Shown piece after piece: positions 54,299 through 63,315 of a stretch of DNA of 64,000 nt. The notes beneath the pieces were generated by a model. It saw only the letters and a program-made list of their open reading frames with translations, was not told the DNA's origin and ran no database searches. A program made the translations under genes and the position numbers. Origin of the DNA: Nakamurella alba (GTDB taxonomy: Bacteria; Actinomycetota; Actinomycetes; Mycobacteriales; Nakamurellaceae); contig NZ_WLYK01000017.1 in the NCBI RefSeq assembly GCF_009707545.1, forward strand, positions 33,507-97,506. Reading direction: 5' to 3'. The stretch's first letter is position 1; each line of letters begins with the position of its first letter.

Positions 54299-55252
54299 AT
54301 GACCGGCACCACCCACTTGGCCACCATCCCCCGCACCGACCTCGCCGTGTCGCCGATCTGCCTGGGCGGCAACGTGTTCGGCTGGACCGCCGACGAGACC
54401 GCCTCGGCCGGGATCCTCGACGCCTACCTGGCCGGCGGCGGCAACTTCATCGACACCGCCGACGTGTACTCGGCCTGGGTGTCCGGGCACGGCGGAGGCG
54501 AGTCGGAGACGGTGCTGGGCGGCTGGCTGGCCCGGTCCGGCCGGCGGGACGACATCGTGCTGGCCACCAAGGTCGGCCAGGCCGACGGGGTGAAGGGCCT
54601 GTCCCGGACGTCGATCCGGGCAGCCGCGGAGGCGTCCCTCCGCCGCCTCGGCACCGACCACATCGACCTGTACTACGCACATGTCGACGACCCGGACACC
54701 CCGCAGGAGGAGACAGTCGCCGCGTTCGGCGAGCTGGTGGCCGAGGGCAAGGTGCGCCAGGTGGCGGCCTCGAACTTCACCGCGGACCGGCTGGCGTCGT
54801 CCCTGCGGATCGCCGATGAACTGGGCGTGGCCCGCTACGTCGCCCTGCAGCCGGCGCTGAACCTGCTGAACCGGGACGCCTTCGGCGCCGACCTGCAGCA
54901 GCTGCTGGAGCGGGAGCAGATCGCCGCTGTGCCGTACGGCGCGCTGGCCGGCGGGTTCCTCACCGGCAAGTACCGGGACGGCGGCCCCGCGGTGGACAGC
55001 CCGCGCGCGGCCAACGCGGTCCGCCGCTTGGACGACCGTGGGCGTCGGGTGTTGGCCGCGCTCGACGAGGTCGCCGCACAGACCGGCGCGACCCAGGGCG
55101 CGGTGGCGATCGCCTGGGTGGCCGCCCAGCCCACCGTCGTCGCGCCGATCGCCAGCGCCAGCACCCCGGCGCAGGTCGCGGACCTGCTCGCGGCCACGTC
55201 GCTGTCGCTGGACGCGGCACAACTGCAGGCACTGGACACCGCCTCGCGCTGA
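54299..55252 (+). CDS. Aldo/keto reductase
   Basis: 317 residues. The (beta/alpha)8 pattern starts LAVSPICLGGNVFGW. The catalytic tetrad is visible: Asp and Tyr in FIDTADVYSAW, Lys in VLATKVG, and His in YYAHVDDP. The NADPH-binding end region is PIASASTPAQVADL. Reduces aldehydes or ketones with NADPH. Stands alone between the Mur-ligase and nitronate monooxygenase genes, with no evident pathway. Confidence 0.9.
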   Translation: MTGTTHLATIPRTDLAVSPICLGGNVFGWTADETASAGILDAYLAGGGNFIDTADVYSAWVSGHGGGESETVLGGWLARSGRRDDIVLATKVGQADGVKGLSRTSIRAAAEASLRRLGTDHIDLYYAHVDDPDTPQEETVAAFGELVAEGKVRQVAASNFTADRLASSLRIADELGVARYVALQPALNLLNRDAFGADLQQLLEREQIAAVPYGALAGGFLTGKYRDGGPAVDSPRAANAVRRLDDRGRRVLAALDEVAAQTGATQGAVAIAWVAAQPTVVAPIASASTPAQVADLLAATSLSLDAAQLQALDTASR

Positions 55253-55279
55253 TCCGGGGCGGGTCGGCAGGATGGGCAC

Positions 55280-56248
55280 ATGCGCACCTGGCTCACCGAC
55301 CACCTGCAGATCGAGATCCCCGTCGTGTCGGCGCCGATGGCCGGCGTCGCCGGCGGCCGGCTGGCCCGCGCGGTCAGTGCGGCCGGCGCCCTCGGCATGG
55401 TCGGCATCGGCACCTCGGCGGACCCGGCCTGGATCGAGCAGGAGCTGTCCGAGGCCGCCTCGGCCGGGAAGCCGTTCGGCGTCGGCCTGATCGGCTGGTC
55501 GGTCGGCGACCCGGCGGACATCCTGCCGCTGGTCGTCGCGGCCGGTCCGGCGCTGGTCAGCGTCAGCTACGGCGGCGAGCTCTCCGACTGGGTGGCCGGG
55601 CTGCACGACGCCGGGATCACCGTCGCCACCCAGGTCGGCACCCTGGACGACGCCCGGGACGCGGACGCCATCGGGGTGGACGTGCTGGTCGCCCGCGGTG
55701 CCGAGGCGGGGGGCCACGGCCGGAACCAGGTGGCCACCCTGCCGCTGCTGCAGGCCGTGCTGGAGGAGATCGACGCCCCGGTGATCGCGGCCGGCGGCAT
55801 CGCCACGGCCCGCGGAGTGGCCGCGGTGCTGGCGGCCGGTGCCGTCGGCGCCTGGGTGGGATCCGCGTTCGCCACCGCCACCGAGGCCGACACCGGTCCG
55901 CACGCCCGGGAGGCGATGGTCGGCGCCGAGCTGACCGACACCGTCTACACCCGGGTGTTCGACCTGGCGCAGCGGCTGGCCTGGCCGCGGGAGTTCGGCG
56001 GCCGGGCTCTGGTCAACGGGGTCACCGACACCTGGGCCGGCCGTGAGGACGAGCTGGAACGGCAACCGGCCGCGCTGACCGCACTGTCCGACCAGGTGGT
56101 CTCCGCCCGCGCGGACGGCGACGTGTCCGTCGCGCCGGTCTACGCCGGCCAGGCCGTCGGTCTGGTCTCCTCGGTGCGCCCGGCGGCGCGGATCGTCGCG
56201 GAGCTGGCCACCGCGGAGGACCTGCTGCGCAAGGCCGCCGGCCTCTGA
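55280..56248 (+). CDS. Nitronate monooxygenase (2-nitropropane dioxygenase family)
   Basis: 322 residues. VVSAPMAGVAGGRLARAVSAAGALGMVGIG opens the FMN-binding barrel. ARGAEAGGHGRN carries the catalytic His, and VIAAGGIATARGVAAVLAAGAVGAWVGSAF the phosphate-binding loop. Oxidises toxic nitronates such as propionate 3-nitronate to aldehyde and nitrite, or serves as an FMN-dependent enoyl reductase-like enzyme. 27 bp after the aldo/keto reductase, possibly co-transcribed. Confidence 0.9.
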   Translation: MRTWLTDHLQIEIPVVSAPMAGVAGGRLARAVSAAGALGMVGIGTSADPAWIEQELSEAASAGKPFGVGLIGWSVGDPADILPLVVAAGPALVSVSYGGELSDWVAGLHDAGITVATQVGTLDDARDADAIGVDVLVARGAEAGGHGRNQVATLPLLQAVLEEIDAPVIAAGGIATARGVAAVLAAGAVGAWVGSAFATATEADTGPHAREAMVGAELTDTVYTRVFDLAQRLAWPREFGGRALVNGVTDTWAGREDELERQPAALTALSDQVVSARADGDVSVAPVYAGQAVGLVSSVRPAARIVAELATAEDLLRKAAGL

Positions 56249-56310
56249 TCCGTCCGCCCCCGACCACCCGGCGGCGGTCGGACGACGCGGGACCGGGCAG
56301 GATGGTCGCC

Positions 56311-57510
56311 ATGCGCCCGGTCGAGGAACACGCCGCCGTCGTCACCGCCCTGCTGCCACCGGCACCGACGGTCGACGTCCCGCTGGCCGCCGCCCTCGGC
56401 CAGGTGCTGGCCCGCGACATCCCGGCCCCCATCAGCCTGCCGCCCTTCGCGAACTCCGCGATGGACGGATATGCCGTCCGGGCCGCGGATCTCACCTCGT
56501 TCCCGATCGAACTGCCGGTGTCCCAGGACATCCCGGCCGGCAGGCAGGACGTCGGGCCGCTCGCGCCGGGTACCGCCGCCCGCATCATGACCGGTGCCCC
56601 GATGCCGGCCGACGCGGACACGATCGTGCAGGTGGAACGGACCGACGGCGGCGTGGACCGGGTGCGGATCGACAGCGCACCGCCGGCCGGCGTGCACGTG
56701 CGGACGGTCGGCGAGGACGTCGTCGCCGGATCGCTGCTGCTGCCCGCGGGCAGCGTGGTGCACGGACCGCAGATCGGCGTCGCGGCCGCCGTGGGGCTGG
56801 CCACGCTGCCGGTCCGGCGAGCGGTGCGGATCCTGGTGCTGTCCACCGGGACGGAGCTGGTGGCGCCGGGTCAGCCGCTCGGCCCCGGGCAGATCTACGA
56901 GTCGAACTCGGCGATGCTGGCCGCGGCGATCCGCGAGGCCGGCGGCGAGCCGGTGCTCGCCCACTTCGTGTCCGACGACGTCGACGAGTTCTCCGACCGG
57001 CTGGCCTCGGCGGCCGCGGAGGTGGACCTGGTCCTCACCTCCGGCGGGGTGTCGGCCGGCGCGTACGAGGTAGTCAAGGACGCCCTCACCGGCCGCGGCG
57101 TGGAGTTCGCCAAGGTGGCGATGCAGCCCGGGATGCCCCAGGGCGCAGGACATGTCACCCTGCCCGACGGTCGCGCGGTCGCGATGGTCACGTTGCCCGG
57201 CAACCCGGTCAGTTCCTACGTGTCGTTCGAGGTCTTCGTCCGGCCGGCGATCCGGGCCGCCATCGGGCACCCGGACCCGCTGCGGCCGGCCGTCCGGGTG
57301 CCGCTGTCGGTCGGACTGGAGTCGCCGGACGGGAAGCGGCAGTTCCGCCGCGGGGTGCTGGACACGGTGGCCGGCACCGTCGCACCGTGGGGCGGGCCGG
57401 GCTCCCACCTGCTGGCCTGGTTGGCGGGCGCCGACGCGATGATCGTGGTCCCGGAGTCGGTGACCTCGCTGGCGGCCGGCGACGAGGTCGAGGTCTGGCT
57501 GCTCTCGTAG
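56311..57510 (+). CDS. moeA: Molybdopterin molybdotransferase MoeA
   Basis: 399 residues. I prefer ATG 56311 (MRPVEEH), with AGGA 7 bp upstream; ATG 56302 has no room for a ribosome site. Motifs: PPFANSAMDGYAV (substrate loop), RIMTGAPMP, VLSTGTELV, TSGGVSAGAYE and GNPVS. It inserts molybdate into adenylylated molybdopterin to finish the molybdenum cofactor in the cytoplasm. A DUF6457 gene, often fused or linked to molybdenum-cofactor proteins, lies two genes downstream. Confidence 0.95.
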   Translation: MRPVEEHAAVVTALLPPAPTVDVPLAAALGQVLARDIPAPISLPPFANSAMDGYAVRAADLTSFPIELPVSQDIPAGRQDVGPLAPGTAARIMTGAPMPADADTIVQVERTDGGVDRVRIDSAPPAGVHVRTVGEDVVAGSLLLPAGSVVHGPQIGVAAAVGLATLPVRRAVRILVLSTGTELVAPGQPLGPGQIYESNSAMLAAAIREAGGEPVLAHFVSDDVDEFSDRLASAAAEVDLVLTSGGVSAGAYEVVKDALTGRGVEFAKVAMQPGMPQGAGHVTLPDGRAVAMVTLPGNPVSSYVSFEVFVRPAIRAAIGHPDPLRPAVRVPLSVGLESPDGKRQFRRGVLDTVAGTVAPWGGPGSHLLAWLAGADAMIVVPESVTSLAAGDEVEVWLLS

Positions 57511-57527
57511 GGCATGGAGGTGGGCCG

Positions 57528-58607
57528 ATGGACCGGTCGCGGGTGTTCGGCCACCGGATGCGCGAACACCGGCTGCTGGGCGGGACCGCCGCCGACGCGG
57601 TGGACGCCGTCCGGGCGATGGTCGGTGCGCACGCGCAGATCCCGTCGGCCGCCGACCTGGCGATCGGCTTGCGCTTGCGGGCCTTCGCCGGCGCCGGCGA
57701 GGGTCTGACCCGGACCTTCGGGCCGCGCGGCACGGTCCACCTGCTGCCCACTGCCGACCTGGGCCACTGGCTGCCGGCCCTCGCCGCGGTCCCCGGCCGG
57801 GGGGCAGCGGATCCCTACCTGGACGCGGACCGGATCGATCAGGTGTGCGCGGCGCTGGGCCCCATCCTGGCCGACGGTCCACGGACCCTGGTGGAGCTGG
57901 ACGAGGCGGTGCCGGCGGCCCTCGGCAGCTGGGCCGCCGAGCAGGTGATCCCGGACTTCGGCGGCCTCGCCGCCCGCTGGCGGCGGGCGATCGCGGTCGC
58001 CGCACACCGCGGCGTGCTCTGCTTCGGCCCGAACCGCGGGCGCCGGACCACCTATGCCGCGTTGCCGGAACCGCCTGCGCCGCAACCGGAACGCGCCGCC
58101 GTGCAGTGGCTGGCCGGGGAGTACCTGCGCGCCTACGGTCCGGTCACGGCGAAGGATCTGGCCCGGTGGCTGGCCACGGATGCGGGGTGGGCGGCAGCGG
58201 CGCTCGGGTCCGTCGACGGGGTGGTCCGGGACGGCGACCGGTTCGACGTCCCACGGACGGACGAGCCGCCGGCGGTCGCCGGCACCGTCCGGCTGCTGCC
58301 CTACTTCGATCCCTACGTCGTCGGCGGGCAGCCCCGGGAGGTGCTGTTCCCGCCGCCGGTCCGGGCCCGGGCGATGACGAACTCGCAGCCCGGCACCCGC
58401 CCGGTGCTGCTCGTCGACGGAGTGGTGGCGGGGATCTGGCACCTGGCCCGCCGCGGCCGCCGGGCGACGCTCACCGTCGAGACGAATCTGCGGTGGAACC
58501 GAGCCCTGCGATCGGCCTTCGATGACGAGATCGCCCTGCTGGAGACACTTCTGGACACCACCGCGCAGGTCGTTCTGGGCGAGGTCGCGGTCGGCGGTCA
58601 TGCCTGA
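57528..58607 (+). CDS. Winged-helix DNA-binding protein, HTH_42/YcaQ type
   Basis: 359 residues; ATG at 57528 follows GGAGG. RMREHRLLGG, RAMVGAHAQIPSAADLAIGLR, and the TFGPRGTVHLLP stretch are typical of the crosslink repair glycosylase family (YcaQ/AlkX, HTH_42). The C-terminal part reads GVVAGIWHLARRGRRATLTVE. Relatives unhook DNA crosslinks or repair lesions, while many actinobacterial copies have unknown roles. It follows moeA by 17 bp, so it may be expressed with it without a shared function. Confidence 0.82.
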   Translation: MDRSRVFGHRMREHRLLGGTAADAVDAVRAMVGAHAQIPSAADLAIGLRLRAFAGAGEGLTRTFGPRGTVHLLPTADLGHWLPALAAVPGRGAADPYLDADRIDQVCAALGPILADGPRTLVELDEAVPAALGSWAAEQVIPDFGGLAARWRRAIAVAAHRGVLCFGPNRGRRTTYAALPEPPAPQPERAAVQWLAGEYLRAYGPVTAKDLARWLATDAGWAAAALGSVDGVVRDGDRFDVPRTDEPPAVAGTVRLLPYFDPYVVGGQPREVLFPPPVRARAMTNSQPGTRPVLLVDGVVAGIWHLARRGRRATLTVETNLRWNRALRSAFDDEIALLETLLDTTAQVVLGEVAVGGHA

Positions 58608-58654
58608 GACCGGGCATCCGGCGCTCCCGAATCGGCATGGATAGGCTCGCGGGC

Positions 58655-58942
58655 ATGAGCACACTGGACGACTGGCTGATGGAGGCCGGCAGGTCGCTGG
58701 CACTGCCGCCGGGGCCGATCCCGGCGGACCTGCGCAACGAACTGCTCGACCTGACCCGGGACGTGGCGCACGGTGTCGCCCGGGTCGCCGGTCCGCTGAC
58801 CTGCTACCTGGTCGGCGTCGCCGTCGGCCGGGGTGCGGCGCCCGGCGCCGCGCTGGCCGCACTCACCGACCTGGTGAAGGCCCGCACCACCGATGCGGAC
58901 ACCGGACCTGCCGGTGCCGGGACCCACGAGAAGGAATCCTGA
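58655..58942 (+). CDS. DUF6457 protein, molybdenum-cofactor associated
   Basis: 95 residues from ATG 58655 (MSTLDDWLMEAGRSLALPPG); ATG 58637 would add an atypical MDRLAG. MSTLDDWL followed by a helical core (LLDLTRDVAHGVARVAGPLTCYLVGVAVG) matches small proteins found alone or behind molybdopterin-guanine dinucleotide proteins. Its nearness to moeA agrees with this. Exact role unknown. TGATG overlap with the next gene. Confidence 0.78.
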   Translation: MSTLDDWLMEAGRSLALPPGPIPADLRNELLDLTRDVAHGVARVAGPLTCYLVGVAVGRGAAPGAALAALTDLVKARTTDADTGPAGAGTHEKES

Positions 58943-59205
58943 TGAGCTGGATCGGCTGGATCGTCTTCGGTGCGCTGGCCGGATGGGTGGCCTCGCTGGT
59001 GGTGAAGGACCAGCGCCGCGGCTGCATCATGAACATCATCGTCGGCATCCTGGGCGCCGTGCTCGGCGGCTTCATCTACCGGGTCGCGACCGACACCCCG
59101 TGGGACTTCGGTTGGGACTGGAAGAGTTTCGGCGTCGCCGTGCTGGGAGCGCTGCTGCTGCTGGTGATCCTGTCGCTGGTCACCCGGTCGACCACCCGGC
59201 GCTGA
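58942..59205 (+). CDS. GlsB/YeaQ/YmgE-family small membrane protein
   Basis: 87 residues. WIGWIVFGALAGWVASLV, then RGCIMNIIVGILGAVLGGFIY and LGALLLLVILSLV make three membrane segments. The glycine-rich GILGAVLGG is the family hallmark. In other bacteria such proteins are stress-induced and membrane-located. Start overlaps the DUF6457 stop by one base. Confidence 0.85.
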   Translation: MSWIGWIVFGALAGWVASLVVKDQRRGCIMNIIVGILGAVLGGFIYRVATDTPWDFGWDWKSFGVAVLGALLLLVILSLVTRSTTRR

Positions 59206-59214
59206 CCGCACGAT

Positions 59215-59249
59215 CCGGCCGGTCCCCTGCGCCGCAAGGGGCCGGCCGG
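59215..59249. terminator. Bidirectional stem-loop between GlsB-type gene and CphA
   Basis: CCGGCCGGTCCCCT pairs with AGGGGCCGGCCGG apart from one bulged T; loop of 8 bases. It lies in the 51-bp gap between two convergent stop codons and can serve both transcripts. Confidence 0.75.
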
Positions 59250-59256
59250 GCGCGGT

Positions 59257-62016
59257 TCACTCGTCGGCGGCGCCGGCCTGTGCCGTCTTGCCGATGGCCT
59301 GCAGTTCGTCCCACACCGCACGCGCCCGGTCGACGCAGATCACCACCAGGTCACCGGGATTCGCCCGTTCCACCGCGACCCGGGTGGACTCGATCTCGTC
59401 CAGCACGACGCCGATCTCCTTGACCCGCGCCCCCTCCGCCTGGGCCGCCTCGGCGCCCTGCACGATCAGCGCCGCGGTCTCCCCCGACTTCCGCCCGCGC
59501 AGTCGTTCGTCCTCGCGAACGACCATGATGTCGAAGTGCTTGGCGGCCTGGTAGCCCAGGTCGACCATGTCCTGGTCCCGCCGGTCGCCGGCGGTGGCGA
59601 TCACACCGATCCGCTGGGGCCGCTCCATGGCCGGTGCGTCCTCGAAGAACCGGTCGACGAAGTCGCCGAGTGCGACCATGGCCGGCGCGTTGTGGCAGTA
59701 GTCCACGATCACCTTGACCCCGCGCACCTCGGTGAGGTTCATCCGGCCCGGCGCCGAGTAGTAGGACGGGGTGAAGGAGCGCAGCCCGGCCCGGATGTCG
59801 TGCAGGTGCGCGCCGGCGCAGTAGGCCGCGGCGGCCGCCGCCATCGCGTTCTGCACGTTGAACATCGCCTTGCCGCCGAAGGTCACCGGCAGCAGATGCG
59901 TGTAGGCCAGCGGCATCCGACGGCGGCCGTGCACCAGCACGATCAGGTCGCCCAGCTCGCCCGGCTCCAGCACGACGGCCTTGCCGCCGCGCCGGCAGTG
60001 GTCGGCGATCATCCGGTTGTTGGGCTTGACCGAGAACCAGACGATCTCGCCGGCGCAGGCGCGGCGCATGTTGGCGACCAGCTCGTCGTCGGCGTTCAGC
60101 ACCGCCGACCCGAGCTTGGGCACCGCCTCGACGATGACCTGCTTGACCTTGGCCAGCTGCTCGACCGAGTCGATCCCGCGCAGCCCCAGGTGGTCCGGTG
60201 CCACGTTCAGCACCACGGCCACGTCGTTGCTGGTGTAGCCCAGGCCTTCCCGGAGGATGCCGCCGCGCGCCACCTCGAACACCGCGAAGTCGACCCGCGG
60301 GTTCTGCAGCACCATGCGCGCCGACTTCGGTCCGGAGGCATCCGCGCGGATCACCAGCCGGTCGTCGATGACCACACCGTCGGTCGAGGTCATGCCGACC
60401 TTCCGGCCGATGCCCTTGAAGATGGTGGCGATCATCCGGGAGGTGGTGGTCTTGCCGTTGGTGCCGGTGACCGCGACGATCGGGATCCGCGAGTCCGAGC
60501 CCGGCGGGAACATCAGGTCCACCACGGGTTTCGCCACGTACTGCGGGTCGCCGATGGTCGGGTGGGTGTGCATCCGGAATCCCGGCGCCGCGTTCACCTC
60601 GCAGATCGCGCCACCGGTCTCGCGGACCGGCTGGGTGATGTCCGGGCAGAGGAAGTCGATGCCGGCGATGTCCAGACCCACGACGCGGGCCGCCTCCTCG
60701 GCGATGTCGACGTTGTCCGGGTGTGCCTCGAAGGTCCGGTCGATGGAGATGCCGCCGGTCGACATGTTGCCGGTGAGAGCGAGTTTCACCATCTCACCGC
60801 GCGGCGGGACGTCGGTCATCTCGTAGCCCTGGGCCCGCACCAGCTCCACCGCGGCGTCGTTGACCAGGATCCGGGTGAGCACCTTCTCGTGGCCCACGCC
60901 GCGTCGGGGGTCGGCGTTCGTCTCGTCGACCAGCTCGGTGACCGACTTGATGCCGTCACCGATGACGTGTGCCGGTACCCGCTCGGCGATCGCGACCATG
61001 TTGCCGCCGATCACCAGCACCCGGTAGTCCTTGCCGGTGATGAACGACTCGACCAGCACGTAGCCGCGCCGGGACTCGTCGGCCGCCAGCTCGAAGGCCG
61101 CGCGCACCTCGTCGTCGGTGGTCAGGTTGATCGCCACGCCGCGACCGTGGTTGCCGTCCAACGGTTTCACCACCACCGGGAACCCGATCCGGTGCGCCTG
61201 CCGGACCGCCTCGTCGGCACTCGTGACCACCTCGGACGCCGGGACCGGCAGTCCTGCCGCGGCCAGCAGCCGGTTGGTCAGCTCCTTGTCGGAGGCGATG
61301 TCGACGGCCAGCGAACCGGTGATCGAGGTCATCGTGGCCCGGATGCGGCGCTGGTGCACGCCGTGGCCGAGCTGGACGAGCGACCCGGAATTCAGCCGCT
61401 GCCAAGGGATGTCGCGGGTGATGGCCTCTTCCAGGATGGCCTGGGTGGACGGCCCGAAGGCCACCCGCTGGCTGGTCCGCAGGAAACTCTCGTGCTCGGC
61501 CTCGAAGTCGAAGTCCGGATCCGGCGGCGGGGTGCCGTCGGACCGGCTGACCAGGTCGTTGACCAGCCGCACCGCCAACCGCCCGGCGAGCATGGCCACC
61601 GTCTCGTCGAGGTAGCCGTAGATGACGTTGTAGACGCCGCGGGCACCGGTGGAACGTGTTTTGCCACGGGTGATCTCGTGCCCGGCGGTGCGCTGCAGCT
61701 CCAGCGCGACGTGCTCGGCGACGTGGCCGGCCCAGGTGCCCTCCAGCAGCCTTTCGACGAAACCCCCGTCGTGGCCGCGGGAGCACTGGTGGTCGTGCAG
61801 GCCGGGCAGGATCGCCAGCAGCGCCTCGGTGAAACCGGGCAGCAGGTCGGTGGGTGACTCCTCGAGTCCCTGGATGTCGACCACCAGGTGCACGGCGGGT
61901 TCGTAGGAGTAGTAGTTCGGGCCGCGGTAGACCCGGCTCTCCTTGATCACCACCACCCTGGGCGCCCCGGCCGCACCCGCGGCCCCGCTCTCCGACCCTC
62001 CGGCGGTTTCCGCCAT
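59257..62016 (-). CDS. cphA: Cyanophycin synthetase CphA
   Basis: 919 residues from ATG 62016; GTG 62022 and other upstream starts are possible. N-terminal domain: VYRGPNYYSYEPAVHLVVDI, then FVERLLEGTWAGHVAEHVALELQ. ATP-grasp domain about 220-480: RIGFPVVVKPLDGNHGRGVA, SFITGKDYRVLVI and EVNAAPGFRMH. Mur-ligase domain from 500: VAVTGTNGKTTTSRMIATIF near residue 516, VARGGILREGLGY and CHNAPAM. All three domains are complete, as in CphA1, which polymerises Asp backbone and Arg side chains into cyanophycin storage granules, using ATP. Next to a cyanophycinase gene. Confidence 0.93.
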   Translation of the reverse strand: MAETAGGSESGAAGAAGAPRVVVIKESRVYRGPNYYSYEPAVHLVVDIQGLEESPTDLLPGFTEALLAILPGLHDHQCSRGHDGGFVERLLEGTWAGHVAEHVALELQRTAGHEITRGKTRSTGARGVYNVIYGYLDETVAMLAGRLAVRLVNDLVSRSDGTPPPDPDFDFEAEHESFLRTSQRVAFGPSTQAILEEAITRDIPWQRLNSGSLVQLGHGVHQRRIRATMTSITGSLAVDIASDKELTNRLLAAAGLPVPASEVVTSADEAVRQAHRIGFPVVVKPLDGNHGRGVAINLTTDDEVRAAFELAADESRRGYVLVESFITGKDYRVLVIGGNMVAIAERVPAHVIGDGIKSVTELVDETNADPRRGVGHEKVLTRILVNDAAVELVRAQGYEMTDVPPRGEMVKLALTGNMSTGGISIDRTFEAHPDNVDIAEEAARVVGLDIAGIDFLCPDITQPVRETGGAICEVNAAPGFRMHTHPTIGDPQYVAKPVVDLMFPPGSDSRIPIVAVTGTNGKTTTSRMIATIFKGIGRKVGMTSTDGVVIDDRLVIRADASGPKSARMVLQNPRVDFAVFEVARGGILREGLGYTSNDVAVVLNVAPDHLGLRGIDSVEQLAKVKQVIVEAVPKLGSAVLNADDELVANMRRACAGEIVWFSVKPNNRMIADHCRRGGKAVVLEPGELGDLIVLVHGRRRMPLAYTHLLPVTFGGKAMFNVQNAMAAAAAAYCAGAHLHDIRAGLRSFTPSYYSAPGRMNLTEVRGVKVIVDYCHNAPAMVALGDFVDRFFEDAPAMERPQRIGVIATAGDRRDQDMVDLGYQAAKHFDIMVVREDERLRGRKSGETAALIVQGAEAAQAEGARVKEIGVVLDEIESTRVAVERANPGDLVVICVDRARAVWDELQAIGKTAQAGAADE

Positions 62017-62136
62017 CGCCACCCACACCTCTCGAGTTCTCTCGACCGGTTCGCCTCCGGCCCGATCCGGAGTGAGGTGATTGTGCCCCCCGGTGATCAC
62101 CGGCGCGTGACGAGCCCGTGATCACCGGGGCCGGGC

Positions 62137-63096
62137 TCAGCTCCCGGCGGGCCTGCGCCGGAGCTCGGCCGTGGTCTCGTGCGCGCCCTCAGCAGCGATC
62201 CGCCGGGTTCGCGGGCGGGTCTGTTCCGGCAGGTCGGCGAGGGTGGCGACGCCGGCCGGTTCGGAGGTGTCCAGTCCCGGTGCGCTGATCAGCCGACGCG
62301 CGGTCAGGTCGAACACCGCACCGCGGGGCAGGGTGTGCAGCTTCAGGTCCGACATCATCAGCGGTTGGGTGCCGGTGGCGGTGTAGGCGGTGGTGATCAC
62401 CTCGGCGCCGTCGACGATCGTCACCACACCCTTGCCGCGCACCTCGAGCAGGCCGTTGGCGGTGATCTGGGCGGCGGTGTCCTCGTCGATGCCGATGCCG
62501 AGCTGGGCCGGGTTCGCCGCCACCAGCGCCAGCAGCCGGCCGAACCGGTTCCGCTGGGTGAAGTGCTGATCGACGATCACCCCGGTCAGCAGGCCGAGGC
62601 CCTGGGACACCTGGCCGACGCGGAACTTCGGCGTCGAACCGCCGGTACCGAAGGACACCATGTGCTCCGAGCAGATGGAGGCGCCGGCCGACGTGCCGGC
62701 CACCAGTGCGCCGCGGGCGTGCGCGGCCCGGATCGCGTCGCCGAGCGGGGTGCCGACCACGACGGTGGCCAGCTTCGTCTGGTTGCCGCCGGTCATGAAG
62801 ACGACGGTCGCCCGGTCGACGGCGGCCACCAGCGCAGGATCACCGGCCTGCTCGCGGCTCTCCGGACGGATCCCGACGACGTCGGTGACCCCGAGGGAGG
62901 AGAACAGCTGCAGGTAGGCGTGGGTGATCTCGTCGCCGAGCGAGGACGCGGTGGACAGCACCACGATCCGGGCGGAGCTGCCACCGCCGATGCGGACCAC
63001 GTCCCGCAGGATCGTCATCCGGCCCAGCTTGTCCTCGGCACCACCGATCGGCATCACCACGCCGGGGGTGCCGGGCGTCGCGGCGGGTTCGACCAT
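62137..63096 (-). CDS. cphB: Cyanophycinase
   Basis: 319 residues from ATG 63096; a GTG 9 bp upstream is possible. Peptidase S51 fold: VMPIGGAEDKLGRMTILRDVV at the start, FMTGGNQTKLA, and nucleophile elbow LVAGTSAGAS with Ser136. QHFTQRNRFGRLLALVAANP and GIGIDEDTAA are family signatures. It cuts cyanophycin to beta-Asp-Arg dipeptides. 120 bp upstream of the CphA gene on the same strand, so synthesis and breakdown genes could share a promoter. A separate isoaspartyl dipeptidase is not in the window. Confidence 0.92.
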   Translation of the reverse strand: MVEPAATPGTPGVVMPIGGAEDKLGRMTILRDVVRIGGGSSARIVVLSTASSLGDEITHAYLQLFSSLGVTDVVGIRPESREQAGDPALVAAVDRATVVFMTGGNQTKLATVVVGTPLGDAIRAAHARGALVAGTSAGASICSEHMVSFGTGGSTPKFRVGQVSQGLGLLTGVIVDQHFTQRNRFGRLLALVAANPAQLGIGIDEDTAAQITANGLLEVRGKGVVTIVDGAEVITTAYTATGTQPLMMSDLKLHTLPRGAVFDLTARRLISAPGLDTSEPAGVATLADLPEQTRPRTRRIAAEGAHETTAELRRRPAGS

Positions 63097-63315
63097 GCGT
63101 GTCACCGTATCGGCCCAGCGGGGCCGGATTCACCACCTGTGCCCGGCCCGGGCCGTCGCACCGCCACCGGCCGGACGGGGCCGAACGGGCGGATCGGCCG
63201 GAAACCGCGCCGGGCGCGGCGGGCTGGGCCATGCTGGATCGCGCAGCGGCGATGCCGCGACAGCGCCGTCCGTCGTGGGCGGTGCCACCGACGATGCAGG
63301 GAGAGTGCGAGAACC

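Noticed and set aside
59536..61857. 773-codon plus-strand reading frame
   Set aside because: Antisense shadow of cyanophycin synthetase, whose domains are complete on the minus strand.
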